Part shown: in pieces, positions 18,805 to 27,667 of the stretch
Layout: every line of letters starts with the position of its first letter
How positions within the stretch are numbered: the first letter of the stretch is position 1
From: Oricola indica
GTDB lineage: Bacteria > Pseudomonadota > Alphaproteobacteria > Rhizobiales > Rhizobiaceae
Reading direction: 5' to 3'
Length of the DNA stretch: 64,000 nucleotides
Assembly (NCBI RefSeq): GCF_019966595.1
Contig: NZ_JAINFJ010000001.1
Coordinates: 868,001 to 932,000, forward strand
The notes under the pieces: model-generated
What the model saw: only the letters and a program-made list of their open reading frames with translations
Databases searched by the model: none
What the model was told of the DNA's origin: nothing
Translations under genes and position numbers: made by a program

Positions 18805-20892
18805 ATGATGACCCTGTCGCTCGATTTCGCTCCGCTCACCGCATGGTGGCTGCTCGCGCTCGTCTGCCTGCCCGTCGCAGCGCTCGTCGCATGGGCGCTG
18901 CTGTCGCGCACCCGCGGCGCGCTTCTCAGGGCCGGTGCCGGCGCCGCCCTTGCCCTCGCCATCGCCAATCCGGTGATCAACGAGGAGGAACGCGCGCCGC
19001 TTTCCACCGTGGTGCCGCTGATCGTCGATCGCAGCCAGAGCCAGAAACTCACCGACCGGGTCGAGACGACCGACGCCGCGCTGCAGGCGCTGCGCGACCG
19101 CCTCGAACGCTTTCCGCAATTCGAGGTCCGCGAAGTCGAGGCCGGAAACTCGGAAGGCGGCGGCGCGGAGACCGAAACGCGCCTGTTCGACGCACTCGCC
19201 TCGGCGATCCGCGACGTGCCTCCGGCCCGCATCGGCGGCGCCATCATGATCACCGACGGGCAGGTTCACGACGTGCCCACGGGCGAAGAGACGGGACTGC
19301 CCCCGAACGTGCCGCTGCACGCGTTGACCACCGGCCGCGAGGACGAATTCGACCGCAAAATCGAGTTCACCCAGGCGCCGCGCTTTTCGATTACCGGACA
19401 GCCGGTCGCGATGACCTATCACGTCGTCGATTCGGGCGCGGGTGACGAAAGCGGCGCGGTGGAAGTGCAGATCTTCCTCAATGGCGAGCTCGTGGCCACC
19501 GACATCGCCATCCCGGGACAGGAAACGCCGCTCGACCTCAGCCTCGACCGCGCGGGCGCGAACATCATCGAACTCGCCGTGGACGAACTGCCCGGCGAAC
19601 TGACGCTTGCCAACAACCGCGCCGTCGCCGAAATGCAGGGTATCCGCGAGAATTTGCGCGTCCTGCTCGTCTCCGGCGAACCGCATTCCGGCGAGCGCAC
19701 CTGGCGCAACCTCCTGAAATCCGACGCCTCGGTCGATCTCGTCCACTTCACGATCCTGCGCCCGCCCGAAAAGCAGGACGGCACGCCGATCAACGAACTC
19801 TCGCTGATCGCCTTTCCGACGCGCGAGCTTTTCGTCGAGAAGATCGAGGATTTCGACCTGATCATCTTCGACCGCTATCAGTACCGCAACGTCCTGCCGT
19901 CGCTCTATTACGACTACATCGCCGAATATGTGCGCGGCGGCGGCGCCCTGCTGGTCGCGGCCGGCCCGGAATATGCGGGCGAGAACTCCATCGCCAACAC
20001 GCCGCTCGTCACCGCGCTTCCCGCCAAGCCGACCGGCGTCGTCACGGCACAGGGCTATTTCCCGCGCATTTCAGACGAGGGCCGCCGCCATCCGGTCACC
20101 CGCGATCTGGAAGGCGGACAGGCCGAGCCGCCCAATTGGGGCCGCTGGTTCCGCACCATCGATGTCGAAACGCCCGACGGCGTCATCGCGATGAACGGTG
20201 CGGACAACCGGCCGCTTCTGGTCCTCAACCGCTTCGGCGAGGGCCGCGTCGGCATGATCCTCTCCGATCAAGGCTGGCTGTGGGCGCGCGGCTTCGAGGG
20301 CGGTGGACCGCATGTGGGTCTCTATCGCCGCATGGCGCACTGGCTGATGAAGGAGCCGGAACTGGAGGAGGAAGCCCTCACCGCATCGACGGACGGGCAG
20401 ACCCTGACGATCAGGCGACAAACCATGGAAGACGAGGTCGCACCGGCGCGGCTGCGCTCGCCGAGCGGCGTCGAAACCGAGGTCGATTTCCAGAACCAGG
20501 GCAACGGCATCTTCACCGCCCGCATCGAGGCGGACGAGGTCGGGCTCTACGAGATCACGCAGGGCGATTTCTCGACGCTCGCCCATGCCGGCCCCGTCGA
20601 TGCACCGGAATTCCGCTCCATGATCTCGACCACCGAGATCCTCGAACCGGTGGCCGAAGCCAGCCGGGGCAGCATTCGCCGGCTGGCCGATGCGAGCGAC
20701 GCGCTGCGCGTGCCCACCATTCTCCCCGTCCGCGCCAACGGCACGGCCTTCGGCGGAGACTGGATCGGCCTGCGCACGACCGGCGAGACCGAACTCCTCG
20801 GCGTCACCCGCTACTCGCTGTTCAGCGGGTTCCTGGGTCTGGCGCTTCTGTTGCTGGTACTCTCCGGCATGTGGCTGCGCGAGGGACGATAG
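18805..20892 (+). CDS. large membrane protein with GATase1-like region, MoxR operon
   Basis: A 695-aa protein with N-terminal helices (about 10-30 and 38-55), a central VWA/GATase-like globular part, and one C-terminal helix (GFLGLALLLLVLSGMWL) ending REGR. Inside are VVPLIVDRSQSQKLTD, GGAIMITDGQVHD (VWA-like), and the amidotransferase-like fold segment LRVLLVSGEPHSGERTWRN through EYVRGGGALLVAAGPE, lacking the catalytic Cys triad. It starts 4 nt after the previous gene and is the fourth of the operon. The last 64 codons or so are duplicated, in decayed form, at 21606-21797. Function inferred only from the MoxR context. Confidence 0.87.
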   Translation: MMTLSLDFAPLTAWWLLALVCLPVAALVAWALLSRTRGALLRAGAGAALALAIANPVINEEERAPLSTVVPLIVDRSQSQKLTDRVETTDAALQALRDRLERFPQFEVREVEAGNSEGGGAETETRLFDALASAIRDVPPARIGGAIMITDGQVHDVPTGEETGLPPNVPLHALTTGREDEFDRKIEFTQAPRFSITGQPVAMTYHVVDSGAGDESGAVEVQIFLNGELVATDIAIPGQETPLDLSLDRAGANIIELAVDELPGELTLANNRAVAEMQGIRENLRVLLVSGEPHSGERTWRNLLKSDASVDLVHFTILRPPEKQDGTPINELSLIAFPTRELFVEKIEDFDLIIFDRYQYRNVLPSLYYDYIAEYVRGGGALLVAAGPEYAGENSIANTPLVTALPAKPTGVVTAQGYFPRISDEGRRHPVTRDLEGGQAEPPNWGRWFRTIDVETPDGVIAMNGADNRPLLVLNRFGEGRVGMILSDQGWLWARGFEGGGPHVGLYRRMAHWLMKEPELEEEALTASTDGQTLTIRRQTMEDEVAPARLRSPSGVETEVDFQNQGNGIFTARIEADEVGLYEITQGDFSTLAHAGPVDAPEFRSMISTTEILEPVAEASRGSIRRLADASDALRVPTILPVRANGTAFGGDWIGLRTTGETELLGVTRYSLFSGFLGLALLLLVLSGMWLREGR

Positions 20893-20975
20893 AGCCGGCT
20901 TCTTTGCCGCATTGCGCTTCCGCGCTCGATGGTGTTTTCATCGATTCTATTGACCTAACGGAAGGCGAGGCCGCG

Positions 20976-21587
20976 ATGACACATACCCTGACCGACAACG
21001 CGCGGATGCGCGCCAGCTTCGTTCGACTGTCGGCGACCGCGATTCTTGCAGCCGCTCTTGCCGCAACCGGACCGGTATCGGCCATCGCGCAGGGAATGGG
21101 CCATGGCGGCATGCAGCATCACGGCGCCGATGGCACGGGCCACGACGAAGTCACCATGCCGGGCCTGCGCGGCCTCGACGCAACGCCACGCGAAAGCGCC
21201 GAACTCGCCGAAATGTTCCGCAATTTCCCGGATATCTCGCGCGAAGTCGTAGAGCTCCCGAACGGAATCCGCACAGTGACCTTCTCGCAGGACGAAGACC
21301 TGATGGCTGTCATCGCAAGCCATGTCGTCGGCATGATTACCCGTGTGGAAGAACGCCGGGACCCGCAGATATTCATCCAGAGCCCGACACTCGACATCTT
21401 TTTCGAACGCGCGGACCGGATCGAGACGCAAATCGACATGACGGACGAGGGCATCGTCGTCATACAGACCTCCGACGACCCGGAGGTCGTGGCCGCCCTG
21501 CACACCCATGCGGGCGAGGTCTCGGCAATGGCGGATCGCGGCATGGCCGCGGTCCACGAGATGATGATGCAACGCGCCGGCAACTGA
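20976..21587 (+). CDS. exported His/Met-rich protein of unknown function
   Basis: At 203 aa it has an N-terminal signal peptide (hydrophobic core ATAILAAALAATGPVSAIA, likely cleavage before QG near residue 39). Immediately after is a metal-binding-like stretch, QGMGHGGMQHHGADGTGHDE, rich in Met and His. The rest is a soluble domain with VELPNGIRTVTFSQDEDLMA and a Met/His-containing C-terminus (VHEMMMQRAGN). GAGG lies five bases before the ATG. It follows the MoxR operon by 83 nt. I do not know the family; the His/Met segment suggests periplasmic copper or other metal binding, which is inference. Confidence 0.8.
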   Translation: MTHTLTDNARMRASFVRLSATAILAAALAATGPVSAIAQGMGHGGMQHHGADGTGHDEVTMPGLRGLDATPRESAELAEMFRNFPDISREVVELPNGIRTVTFSQDEDLMAVIASHVVGMITRVEERRDPQIFIQSPTLDIFFERADRIETQIDMTDEGIVVIQTSDDPEVVAALHTHAGEVSAMADRGMAAVHEMMMQRAGN

Positions 21588-21605
21588 AGTAGGGAAAGCG
21601 GCACG

Positions 21606-21797
21606 CTGCACGGCTTCGGTATTCTGCCCGCCCGCTAAAACGGCGCGGCCTCCGGCGATGCCTGGATCGGCCTGCGCACCACTGGCGAGACCGAGCTCCG
21701 TGGCGTCACACGCTACTCGCTGTTCTCCGGCCTTCTCGGGCTGGCGCTTCTGCTGCTCATTCTGTCGAGGGCCTGGTTCAGGGAAGCGCGGCAGCCA
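21606..21797 (+). pseudogene. decayed second copy of the 3' end of the 18805-20892 gene
   Basis: Translation gives LHGFGILPAR, a TAA stop, then NGAASGDAWIGLRTTGETEL and RGVTRYSLFSGLLGLALLLL followed by ILSRAWFREAR. This matches the last 62 or so residues of the upstream membrane protein (LRVPTILPVRANG, WIGLRTTGETELLGVTRYSL, FSGFLGLALLLLVLSGMWLREGR) almost residue for residue. The Ala codon GCC of the parent is a TAA at 21636-21638, and the parent stop TAG corresponds to CAG. No start or upstream half is present, so this is a non-functional fragment of a tandem duplication or of a lost paralogue. Confidence 0.85.
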
Positions 21798-21903
21798 CAT
21801 CTGACCTTCAACCTGTCTGAAGGTCCGCTCAGCGGACGGAGCTGCCGTCGGCTGCTCACCTATGTTAATGCAAATGTTGGCAGGACTGGTCGAGGAGGAA
21901 ACG

Positions 21904-22259
21904 ATGTCTCCGGCGTTTGGGCGGATCGTGATCTACACCGGAAAGATCGACCACATGGCAGAGTTCTACGCGCGCCACTTCGGTTTTCGGTAGTGCGCTC
22001 GATGACGGATCGAATTGTAAAGTTGGTTCCGCAAACTTCAGGCGCGACGATCCTTTTGCATCCCGCAGCTTCGAAACAAAGAGGAAGCCAAGTCCTCGTG
22101 AAGCTCGTATTCGACGTCGAGGTGTTCTGTGCTGTCGTAAAAGCCAATGGGTTAGAATTCGGAAAGATTCATCAGGCCGACGGATACAGTCTTGCCAACG
22201 CCAAGGACCCGTCCAAGAACTCCATTCAGGTATCTAGCCGAGCCTTTGTCACATCATGA
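21904..22259 (+). pseudogene. frameshifted VOC (glyoxalase/bleomycin resistance fold) gene
   Basis: A good ribosome site (GAGGAGG) precedes ATG 21904, which opens the typical VOC start FGRIVIYTGKIDHMAEFYAR then HFGFR and a TAG at 21991. Shifting frame restores the rest: VRSMTDRIVKLVPQTSGATI, LLHPAA, LVKLVFDVEVFCAV, FGKIHQADGYSLANAKDPS and a normal end SIQVSSRAF at 22259. The two parts total about 118 residues, a full-length VOC protein. One missing base near 21991 explains the break. It could be a recent pseudogene or a sequencing error. Codon use is poorer in G+C than that of the neighbours, suggesting acquisition. Confidence 0.8.
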
Positions 22260-22399
22260 TTGGGCTCCAACCCGCCGTCCCGCGACACGGTCTCGAAGCG
22301 ACCGGCCACCGGCCTTGTGGAATATACGGTGGCCGCCTCGGCCACGAAGTGCTAAGCGGCTCGGCAGGTTCCCCGCATCGACAACCCATGGATCGCAGA

Positions 22400-23299
22400 A
22401 TGTCCCGCCTGACACCCGAAGGCAGCAAAATCGCAGCCGAGATAGCCCAGCGCCACGGCGTCTCCTCCGGCGCGGTCGAGACGCTTCTCGTCGCCCTGGC
22501 CAACGGCCATGGCGTGCAGGCGCAATTCGACCATCCGGACCTTGGCGGCATGGGGCAATGGTCGCGGGGCGGGATGACCATGGTCGGCGACATGTTCAAC
22601 AATGCGCTGAAGGCAAAGGTCGATGCGCTGTGCGCCGAACTCTCGCAAGTCCTGTCGGAAAGCCAGGTTTTCGCGGCCGCGGAGCGTCCGGCAAGCTCGC
22701 AGAGCCAGTATCAGGGAAGCGGCACCAGCTTTTTCGTCGCCGGATCGGGCTTCGGTGGAAACTGGTGGCCGGCCGAGCTCGGCGCGCCGTCCTCGACAGG
22801 CGCCCAGAACGACATGCGCTATGCGGTCTTCCCACAAACCCGCCGCCTGGCGATCCAGGTCGCCGGTCATGTCGAGATTTTCGATACCGCGGATCACAGG
22901 ATTACCGGCGTGTCGCAGCAGCAAAGCGGCGATCAGTCGCTGACCTTCGTCAGCCAGAACGGACTGGTGAAAGTCGCCGATTTGACGCGGATACCGGCCA
23001 ACCCAGGCAGTGAGCCCGACGCCGTCAAACAGCCCGGCTCCTCACCGGAGACGCCAGCGGCCGGAGAGCAAGCCGCCGATATATCGCCCTCGCCCGCCCC
23101 GGCATCCGTAAGGCCGTCTCCGACAATGCAAGATACGGCTTCCTTGGCCAAATCCGCCGAGCCACAGCCCTCGTCGTCCTCCACATCCTCGGAAGAGATC
23201 ATCTCGCTGATCCGCAAGCTCGCCGAGCTCAGGGAAAGCGGCATTCTCACGGATGCCGAATTCGAGGCAAAGAAGGCCGAGTTGCTGGCGCGGCTGTAG
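22400..23299 (+). CDS. SHOCT-domain protein
   Basis: The 299-aa protein (MSRLTPEGSK; 303 aa from ATG 22388) has three parts: an N-terminal conserved region (AAEIAQRHGVSSGAVETLLV, GMGQWSRGGMTMVGDMFNNA), a middle beta-rich region ending FVSQNGLVKVADL, and a Pro/Ser-rich linker before a C-terminal SHOCT module (IISLIRKLAELRESGILTDA then EFEAKKAELLARL). SHOCT is a short oligomerisation element at protein ends. There is no signal peptide or membrane helix. Role unknown. It lies just downstream of two pseudogenes, and neither start has a strong ribosome site. Confidence 0.8.
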   Translation: MSRLTPEGSKIAAEIAQRHGVSSGAVETLLVALANGHGVQAQFDHPDLGGMGQWSRGGMTMVGDMFNNALKAKVDALCAELSQVLSESQVFAAAERPASSQSQYQGSGTSFFVAGSGFGGNWWPAELGAPSSTGAQNDMRYAVFPQTRRLAIQVAGHVEIFDTADHRITGVSQQQSGDQSLTFVSQNGLVKVADLTRIPANPGSEPDAVKQPGSSPETPAAGEQAADISPSPAPASVRPSPTMQDTASLAKSAEPQPSSSSTSSEEIISLIRKLAELRESGILTDAEFEAKKAELLARL

Positions 23300-23334
23300 C
23301 GCACCGATTTCAAGACTGTCCCGGCATCGGGCCC

Positions 23335-23557
23335 CTACTTGAATATCGCCGCATAAATTGGCGCGAAGAACTTCGTGAAGTCCTTGACCTCCGGCCGCCT
23401 ATAGGCAACCGGAGTCGACGACCGGGCACATCGTCTTAGACAAGAACCTTTGGTCGGTATCGCCGCCGCCTGACCCGGCAAAGCGCGCGGACGTGGCAAG
23501 GCAGAGCACCTCCTCCACCTGGCAATCCGCCCTCTTGTATCCCACATAGGACTTCCC
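23335..23557 (-). pseudogene. probable remnant of a minus-strand gene
   Basis: The 288 bp between the SHOCT gene and mtfA contain no intact gene. On the minus strand one frame reads protein-like sequence (YVGYKRADCQVEEVLCLATS, then GGGDTDQRFLSKTMCPVVDS) up to a TAG at 23399-23401. A second frame continues with RRPEVKDFTKFFAPIYAAIF and a stop at 23335. One frameshift would join them. No start codon with a ribosome site is visible. I do not recognise the family; the evidence is composition and continuity only. Confidence 0.3.
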
Positions 23558-23587
23558 TGGATTGTCCTCGGAGCGCGTCAGAACCCC

Positions 23588-24409
23588 ATGTCCACCGGCC
23601 AGATCATCCTGCTTTTGCTCCTGGTCCTCGCTGCGGGCGCTTACGTCTTCAGGGGCTGGTCGAAACGGCAGCGGCGCAAGCGGCTTCTCGCCTCAGAACT
23701 GTCCGGCCACCAGCGCGCCATCATCGAAAAATCTGTGCCGCTGGTGCGCCGCCTACCGCCGGACTTGCGCAGGAAGCTCGAAGGCAAGATCAGCCTCTTC
23801 CTCGACCAGATCCGCTTCGTCGGCTGCAACGGTCTCGACGTGACCGAGGAGATGCGCCTGTCGATCGCGGCGCAGGCCTGCCTGCTCGTCGCGAACACCA
23901 ACACCTGGTACCGCAACCTCTACACGATCCTCATTTATCCGGACGCTTTCACCTCGCGACGGATGGAGCAGGACGGCTATGTGGTGACGGAGCGCCAGAC
24001 TGCGCGCCTGGGCGAGAGCTGGTCACGCGGCCCGGTCATCCTGTCCTGGACCGACGTGGAAGACGGCGCCGCCGACGCCCATGACGGCCACAATGTCGTG
24101 TTTCACGAATTCGCCCATCAGGTGGACGACCTCTCGGGCCACACAAACGCCATCCCCGTCCTGAGCAAAGGGCAGAGTTTTCGCGACTGGGAACATGCCT
24201 TCGTCGATGCTTTCGACAGACATGTCCGCAACGTGGAACGCGGACACCGAACGCTGTTCGACGCCTATGGCGCGACCAGCCACGTCGAATTCTTCGCCGT
24301 TGCCGTCGAGGTCTTCTTCGAAAAGCCGTTTGAAATGAAAAGCGAGGAGGCGGACGTCTACGAGCAACTGGCGAGCCTCTTCAGGCTCGATCCGGCCAGT
24401 TGGGGTTAG
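23588..24409 (+). CDS. mtfA: MtfA-like zinc peptidase (M90 family)
   Basis: At 273 aa it has an N-terminal membrane anchor (residues 5-22) and a basic stretch followed by the M90 domain. The zinc motif HEFAH is at 173-177 within VVFHEFAHQVDDLSG, and the downstream glutamate region SHVEFFAVAVEVFFEKP matches the family. E. coli MtfA binds the glucose repressor Mlc and has peptidase activity; whether this membrane-anchored homologue does so is not known. Its last four bases overlap the convergent GNAT gene. Confidence 0.9.
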   Translation: MSTGQIILLLLLVLAAGAYVFRGWSKRQRRKRLLASELSGHQRAIIEKSVPLVRRLPPDLRRKLEGKISLFLDQIRFVGCNGLDVTEEMRLSIAAQACLLVANTNTWYRNLYTILIYPDAFTSRRMEQDGYVVTERQTARLGESWSRGPVILSWTDVEDGAADAHDGHNVVFHEFAHQVDDLSGHTNAIPVLSKGQSFRDWEHAFVDAFDRHVRNVERGHRTLFDAYGATSHVEFFAVAVEVFFEKPFEMKSEEADVYEQLASLFRLDPASWG

Positions 24410-24924
24410 GCACGAGGCTTTTCCGCCCAGCGCACCATCCCACCAAGAGTCTCGCTCACGTCCGGCTGAAGCGCGCAGACGAGGAACCGCGCCGGATCGA
24501 CCGGTCCGGGCATCTGCACCTTGCCCCGCGGCAAGGTCTCGAAGCCGAACGGCCAGTAATAGGGCTTGTCGCCGACGAGCAGGATATAGCCCGCGCCGGC
24601 TTCCCGCGCGGCGGCCACGGCCCGGCGCAGCAGCGCCTTGCCGATCCCCTTGCCCTTGAGCCGTTCCTGCACCGCCAGCGGTCCGAGCAGCAGACCCCGC
24701 GCGCCCGTTCCCGCCGTTTCGATCCATGTCAGGCGCACCGAGCCGAGCAGCGCGCCGTCGCCCTCGTCGAGTGCCACGAAGGACAGCGCCGGATCGTGCG
24801 GTCCCTGCTCGCGCACGCGAAAGGCCGCGCGGCTGTAGCGTCCGGGCCCGAAGGCTTCGGCGTGAAGGAGATCGATGGCGGATTGGTGGTCGCCCGTTTC
24901 GGGCGCGATGGCAAAGGCGGTCAT
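24406..24924 (-). CDS. GNAT-family N-acetyltransferase, YhbS-like
   Basis: A 172-aa single-domain acetyltransferase. The acetyl-CoA motif appears as LGPLAVQERLKGKGIGKALL (V-x-x-x-x-R/K-G-K-G-I-G), followed by AREAGAGYILLVGDKPYYWP and FGFETLPRG, a signature of the YhbS subgroup (LVGDxxYYxRFGF). The substrate is unknown. It is divergent from the glutathionyl-hydroquinone reductase gene with a 257-bp gap that should hold both promoters; I saw no clear operator there. Confidence 0.88.
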   Translation of the reverse strand: MTAFAIAPETGDHQSAIDLLHAEAFGPGRYSRAAFRVREQGPHDPALSFVALDEGDGALLGSVRLTWIETAGTGARGLLLGPLAVQERLKGKGIGKALLRRAVAAAREAGAGYILLVGDKPYYWPFGFETLPRGKVQMPGPVDPARFLVCALQPDVSETLGGMVRWAEKPRA

Positions 24925-25181
24925 GTTAACACCAGGCAGATACGACGATGGACAAGCGGATTGGGCCGAAGGCGGCGGTGCCGTCCCGGTTCATCGTCGG
25001 AAGAAAATTGCCCTGATCGCGGTGTTCATTCATGCCGCGTAGCACTCCGCCTCGCCCCGGTCCATCTGTTTTTTCGCCCGGAATCCCGACGATTTGGAAC
25101 GGTGACGCATTGTTTGACGTTTGACACCTGACGGCGCGCCAATCGCGAATTAGATGGCGGGTGAACGCAAAGGAGCACGAC

Positions 25182-26222
25182 ATGGGCCTTCTGGTCGACG
25201 GAAAATGGCATACCGACTGGTACGACACCGAATCCACCGGCGGGCGGTTCGTCCGCAAGGAATCGCAATTTCGCAACTGGATCACGGCGGACGGCGCACC
25301 CGGCCCGACGGGTGAAGGCGGCTTTCAGGCGGAAGCCGACCGCTATCATCTTTACGTCTCGCTGGCCTGCCCCTGGGCGCATCGCGCGCTGATCTTCCGC
25401 AAGCTGAAGAAGCTGGATGACCTGATACCCGTATCGGTGGTCTCGCATTTCATGGGCGATGAGGGCTGGACCTTCGACCAGTCGGAGGGCTCGACGGGCG
25501 ACGCACTGCACGGCGTTGAGTTTCTGCGCGATGTCTATCTGCGCGCCGAGCCGAAATATAGCGGTCGCGTCACAGTGCCGGTGCTCTGGGACAGGAAACG
25601 CGAGACGATCGTCTCCAACGAATCCGCCGAGATCATCCGCATGTTCAACACCGCCTTCAACGACCTGACCGGCGACACGACGGATTTCTATCCCGAAGAC
25701 CTGCACGACGAGATCGAGGCGGTGAACGCGTTCGTCTATCCGAACGTGAACAACGGCGTCTATCGGTCCGGTTTCGCGACGACACAGGAAGCCTATGAGG
25801 AAGCGGTCGGCGATGTCTTCGATGCTCTCGATCGGCTGGAAGACCGCCTGTCACACCAGCGTTATCTCGCCGGCGACCGCATCACGGAGGCCGACTGGCG
25901 GCTTTTCACGACGCTGGTGCGCTTCGATCCGGTCTATGTCGGCCACTTCAAGTGCAATCTGCGCAGGATTGTCGACTATCCGAACATCTCGAATTACACG
26001 CGCGACCTGTTCCAGGTGCCCGGCGTCGCCGAGACGGTGGACCTCGACCACATCAAGAAGCACTACTATCGCAGCCACGAGACCATCAACCCGACCCGGA
26101 TCGTCCCGGCCGGACCGGAGATCGACTATTCCGCGCCGCATGATCGCGACCGGTTTTCCAAGTCACCAGAAGGGATCGGGGACGACACCGTGGTCGAGTT
26201 CGCGGATGCGCGCCGCCGATGA
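25182..26222 (+). CDS. glutathionyl-hydroquinone reductase (Xi-class GST)
   Basis: The 346-aa enzyme reduces glutathionyl-hydroquinones using glutathione, protecting against quinones. The catalytic motif CPWAHR has Cys63; the N-terminal thioredoxin fold is preceded by the family's WITADGAPGPTGEGGF block, and the all-helical half contains YPNVNNGVYRSGFA and RFDPVYVGHFKCNLRR. AAGGAG lies six bases before ATG 25182 (a longer frame from 25161 is less likely). Its last 60 bases overlap the convergent Nudix gene. Confidence 0.93.
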   Translation: MGLLVDGKWHTDWYDTESTGGRFVRKESQFRNWITADGAPGPTGEGGFQAEADRYHLYVSLACPWAHRALIFRKLKKLDDLIPVSVVSHFMGDEGWTFDQSEGSTGDALHGVEFLRDVYLRAEPKYSGRVTVPVLWDRKRETIVSNESAEIIRMFNTAFNDLTGDTTDFYPEDLHDEIEAVNAFVYPNVNNGVYRSGFATTQEAYEEAVGDVFDALDRLEDRLSHQRYLAGDRITEADWRLFTTLVRFDPVYVGHFKCNLRRIVDYPNISNYTRDLFQVPGVAETVDLDHIKKHYYRSHETINPTRIVPAGPEIDYSAPHDRDRFSKSPEGIGDDTVVEFADARRR

Positions 26223-26621
26223 GGCGGTGATCGCATCGGGCAGATCATGAAGATCGAAAAACTCGGCGGCGACGATTTCGCGGTCTCGCGACTTCGGCGC
26301 CGTCTGCCTGACATTGCGGCAATGGTAGACGACGACGTGGTCGCGCCGCGTGACCCGGTTGTTGAAATGGACCGAACAGAGCCGGGGCGGGTCGACAATG
26401 ACCGCGTTGGCTTCTTCGCGCAATTCCTTGGCAAGCGCGTCGATCACGGTTTCCCCGCTGTCGACGCCGCCGCCAGGCAGGTGCCAGCCGGGAACATATG
26501 TATGCTTGACCAGCAATATGCGTCCATCGGCGTCGAAGGCCAGCGCCCGCACGCCGAGCGTCATCGGCCGGCTGACGAGAAACCAGGCGTGAAACAGCCG
26601 CGCTTTCAGATCGGGTTTCAT
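26163..26621 (-). CDS. Nudix hydrolase with a slightly divergent box
   Basis: A 152-aa single-domain Nudix protein beginning MKPDLKARLFHAWFLVSRPM. The box region GGGVDSGETVIDALAKELRE has the expected spacing, but Lys replaces the first Arg of REUxEE and Asn replaces the last Gly (EEANAVI). The catalytic EE pair remains. WHLPGG upstream and a helix-rich C-terminus (EIVAAEFFDLHDLPDAI) are typical. The start at 26621 leaves 65 bp to the divergent metallophosphoesterase. Its 3' end overlaps the GST gene by 60 bp. Substrate unknown. Confidence 0.87.
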   Translation of the reverse strand: MKPDLKARLFHAWFLVSRPMTLGVRALAFDADGRILLVKHTYVPGWHLPGGGVDSGETVIDALAKELREEANAVIVDPPRLCSVHFNNRVTRRDHVVVYHCRNVRQTAPKSRDREIVAAEFFDLHDLPDAITASSAARIRELDHGVVPDPFW

Positions 26622-26686
26622 CCTTGCACCGCGAATCCTTCGAATCTGGCGGTTGTATTCCGCGTATCCTGCCTTACGAAAGAGCC

Positions 26687-27667
26687 ATGGCATACACGCT
26701 GACACATATTTCCGACGTTCATTTGGGGCCGCTGCCCGACGTGCGCACCGTCGATCTCCTGTCGAAGCGCATCACCGGCTATGTGAACTGGAAGCGAAAC
26801 CGCGCCGCGCATATGGAAAGCGGGACGCTGAAGCGGTTGCTGGCGTCCATGAAGGGGCTTGCACCGGACCATGTCGCCGTGACCGGCGATCTGACGAATC
26901 TCGCGCTCGACGCCGAGATCGTCAACGCAGCTGTCTGGCTTCGGGAACTGGGTTCGCCGGAGAACGTCTCCGTGGTGCCAGGCAACCACGACGCCTATGT
27001 GCCCGGCGCGCTGTCCAAGGCCGTGACCGCCTGGAAAACCTACATGACGACGGAAGCGCCGGACGCGCCGACGACGCGCAACGGATTCCCCTTCCTGCGC
27101 GAGCGGGGTCCGCTTGGCGTGATCGGCGTCAACAGCGCCGTCGCGACCGCTCCGTTCATGGCCTCGGGCATCTTCACCCGCACGCAGGCCGAAGGACTGG
27201 CCTCGGTTCTCGATATGGCCCGGGAAAAGGGTTTGTTCCGCGTCGTGCTGATCCACCATCCGCCGGTGCGCCGCGCGGCATCGCCGCAAAAGCGGCTCTA
27301 CGGCATCAGGCTGTTCCAGTCGGTCATCCGCCGCCACGGCGCGGAACTCGTCCTGCATGGCCACACCCATGTGCCGCAACGCCACTGGATCGATGCGCCG
27401 GACGGCAAACAGGTGCCCGTGATCGGCGTGCCAGCCGGCGGCCAGGCGCCCGGAGGCCGCAAGCCCGCCGCCGCGTTCAACCACTTTGAAATCGACGGCG
27501 AGCCCGGTGACTGGCGTTGCACCCTGAAAGAATATTCCGTGGCCGGAAAGGTTGGCGCCACCACCGTGACCGAGCGCCGGGTGCTCCACGGACCGGAGAC
27601 CGATTCCGGCTCTAGTTCTGGACCAGCAGGTTCTGGAAGGCGAGAAGCAGCGCGCCTGCGCCAATAA
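26687..27667 (+). CDS. calcineurin-like metallophosphoesterase
   Basis: A 326-aa phosphoesterase with all metal ligand motifs in order: HISDVHLGP (D-x-H) near residue 10, VTGDLTN (G-D), VVPGNHDAY (G-N-H-D), IHHPP, and HGHTHVPQ (G-H-x-H). It resembles the CpdA/Icc group of cyclic-nucleotide phosphodiesterases and related enzymes, but the substrate is not shown by the sequence. The start at 26687 (MAYTLTHI) has GAAAGAG upstream. Its last 56 bases overlap the convergent gene at 27612. Confidence 0.92.
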   Translation: MAYTLTHISDVHLGPLPDVRTVDLLSKRITGYVNWKRNRAAHMESGTLKRLLASMKGLAPDHVAVTGDLTNLALDAEIVNAAVWLRELGSPENVSVVPGNHDAYVPGALSKAVTAWKTYMTTEAPDAPTTRNGFPFLRERGPLGVIGVNSAVATAPFMASGIFTRTQAEGLASVLDMAREKGLFRVVLIHHPPVRRAASPQKRLYGIRLFQSVIRRHGAELVLHGHTHVPQRHWIDAPDGKQVPVIGVPAGGQAPGGRKPAAAFNHFEIDGEPGDWRCTLKEYSVAGKVGATTVTERRVLHGPETDSGSSSGPAGSGRREAARLRQ

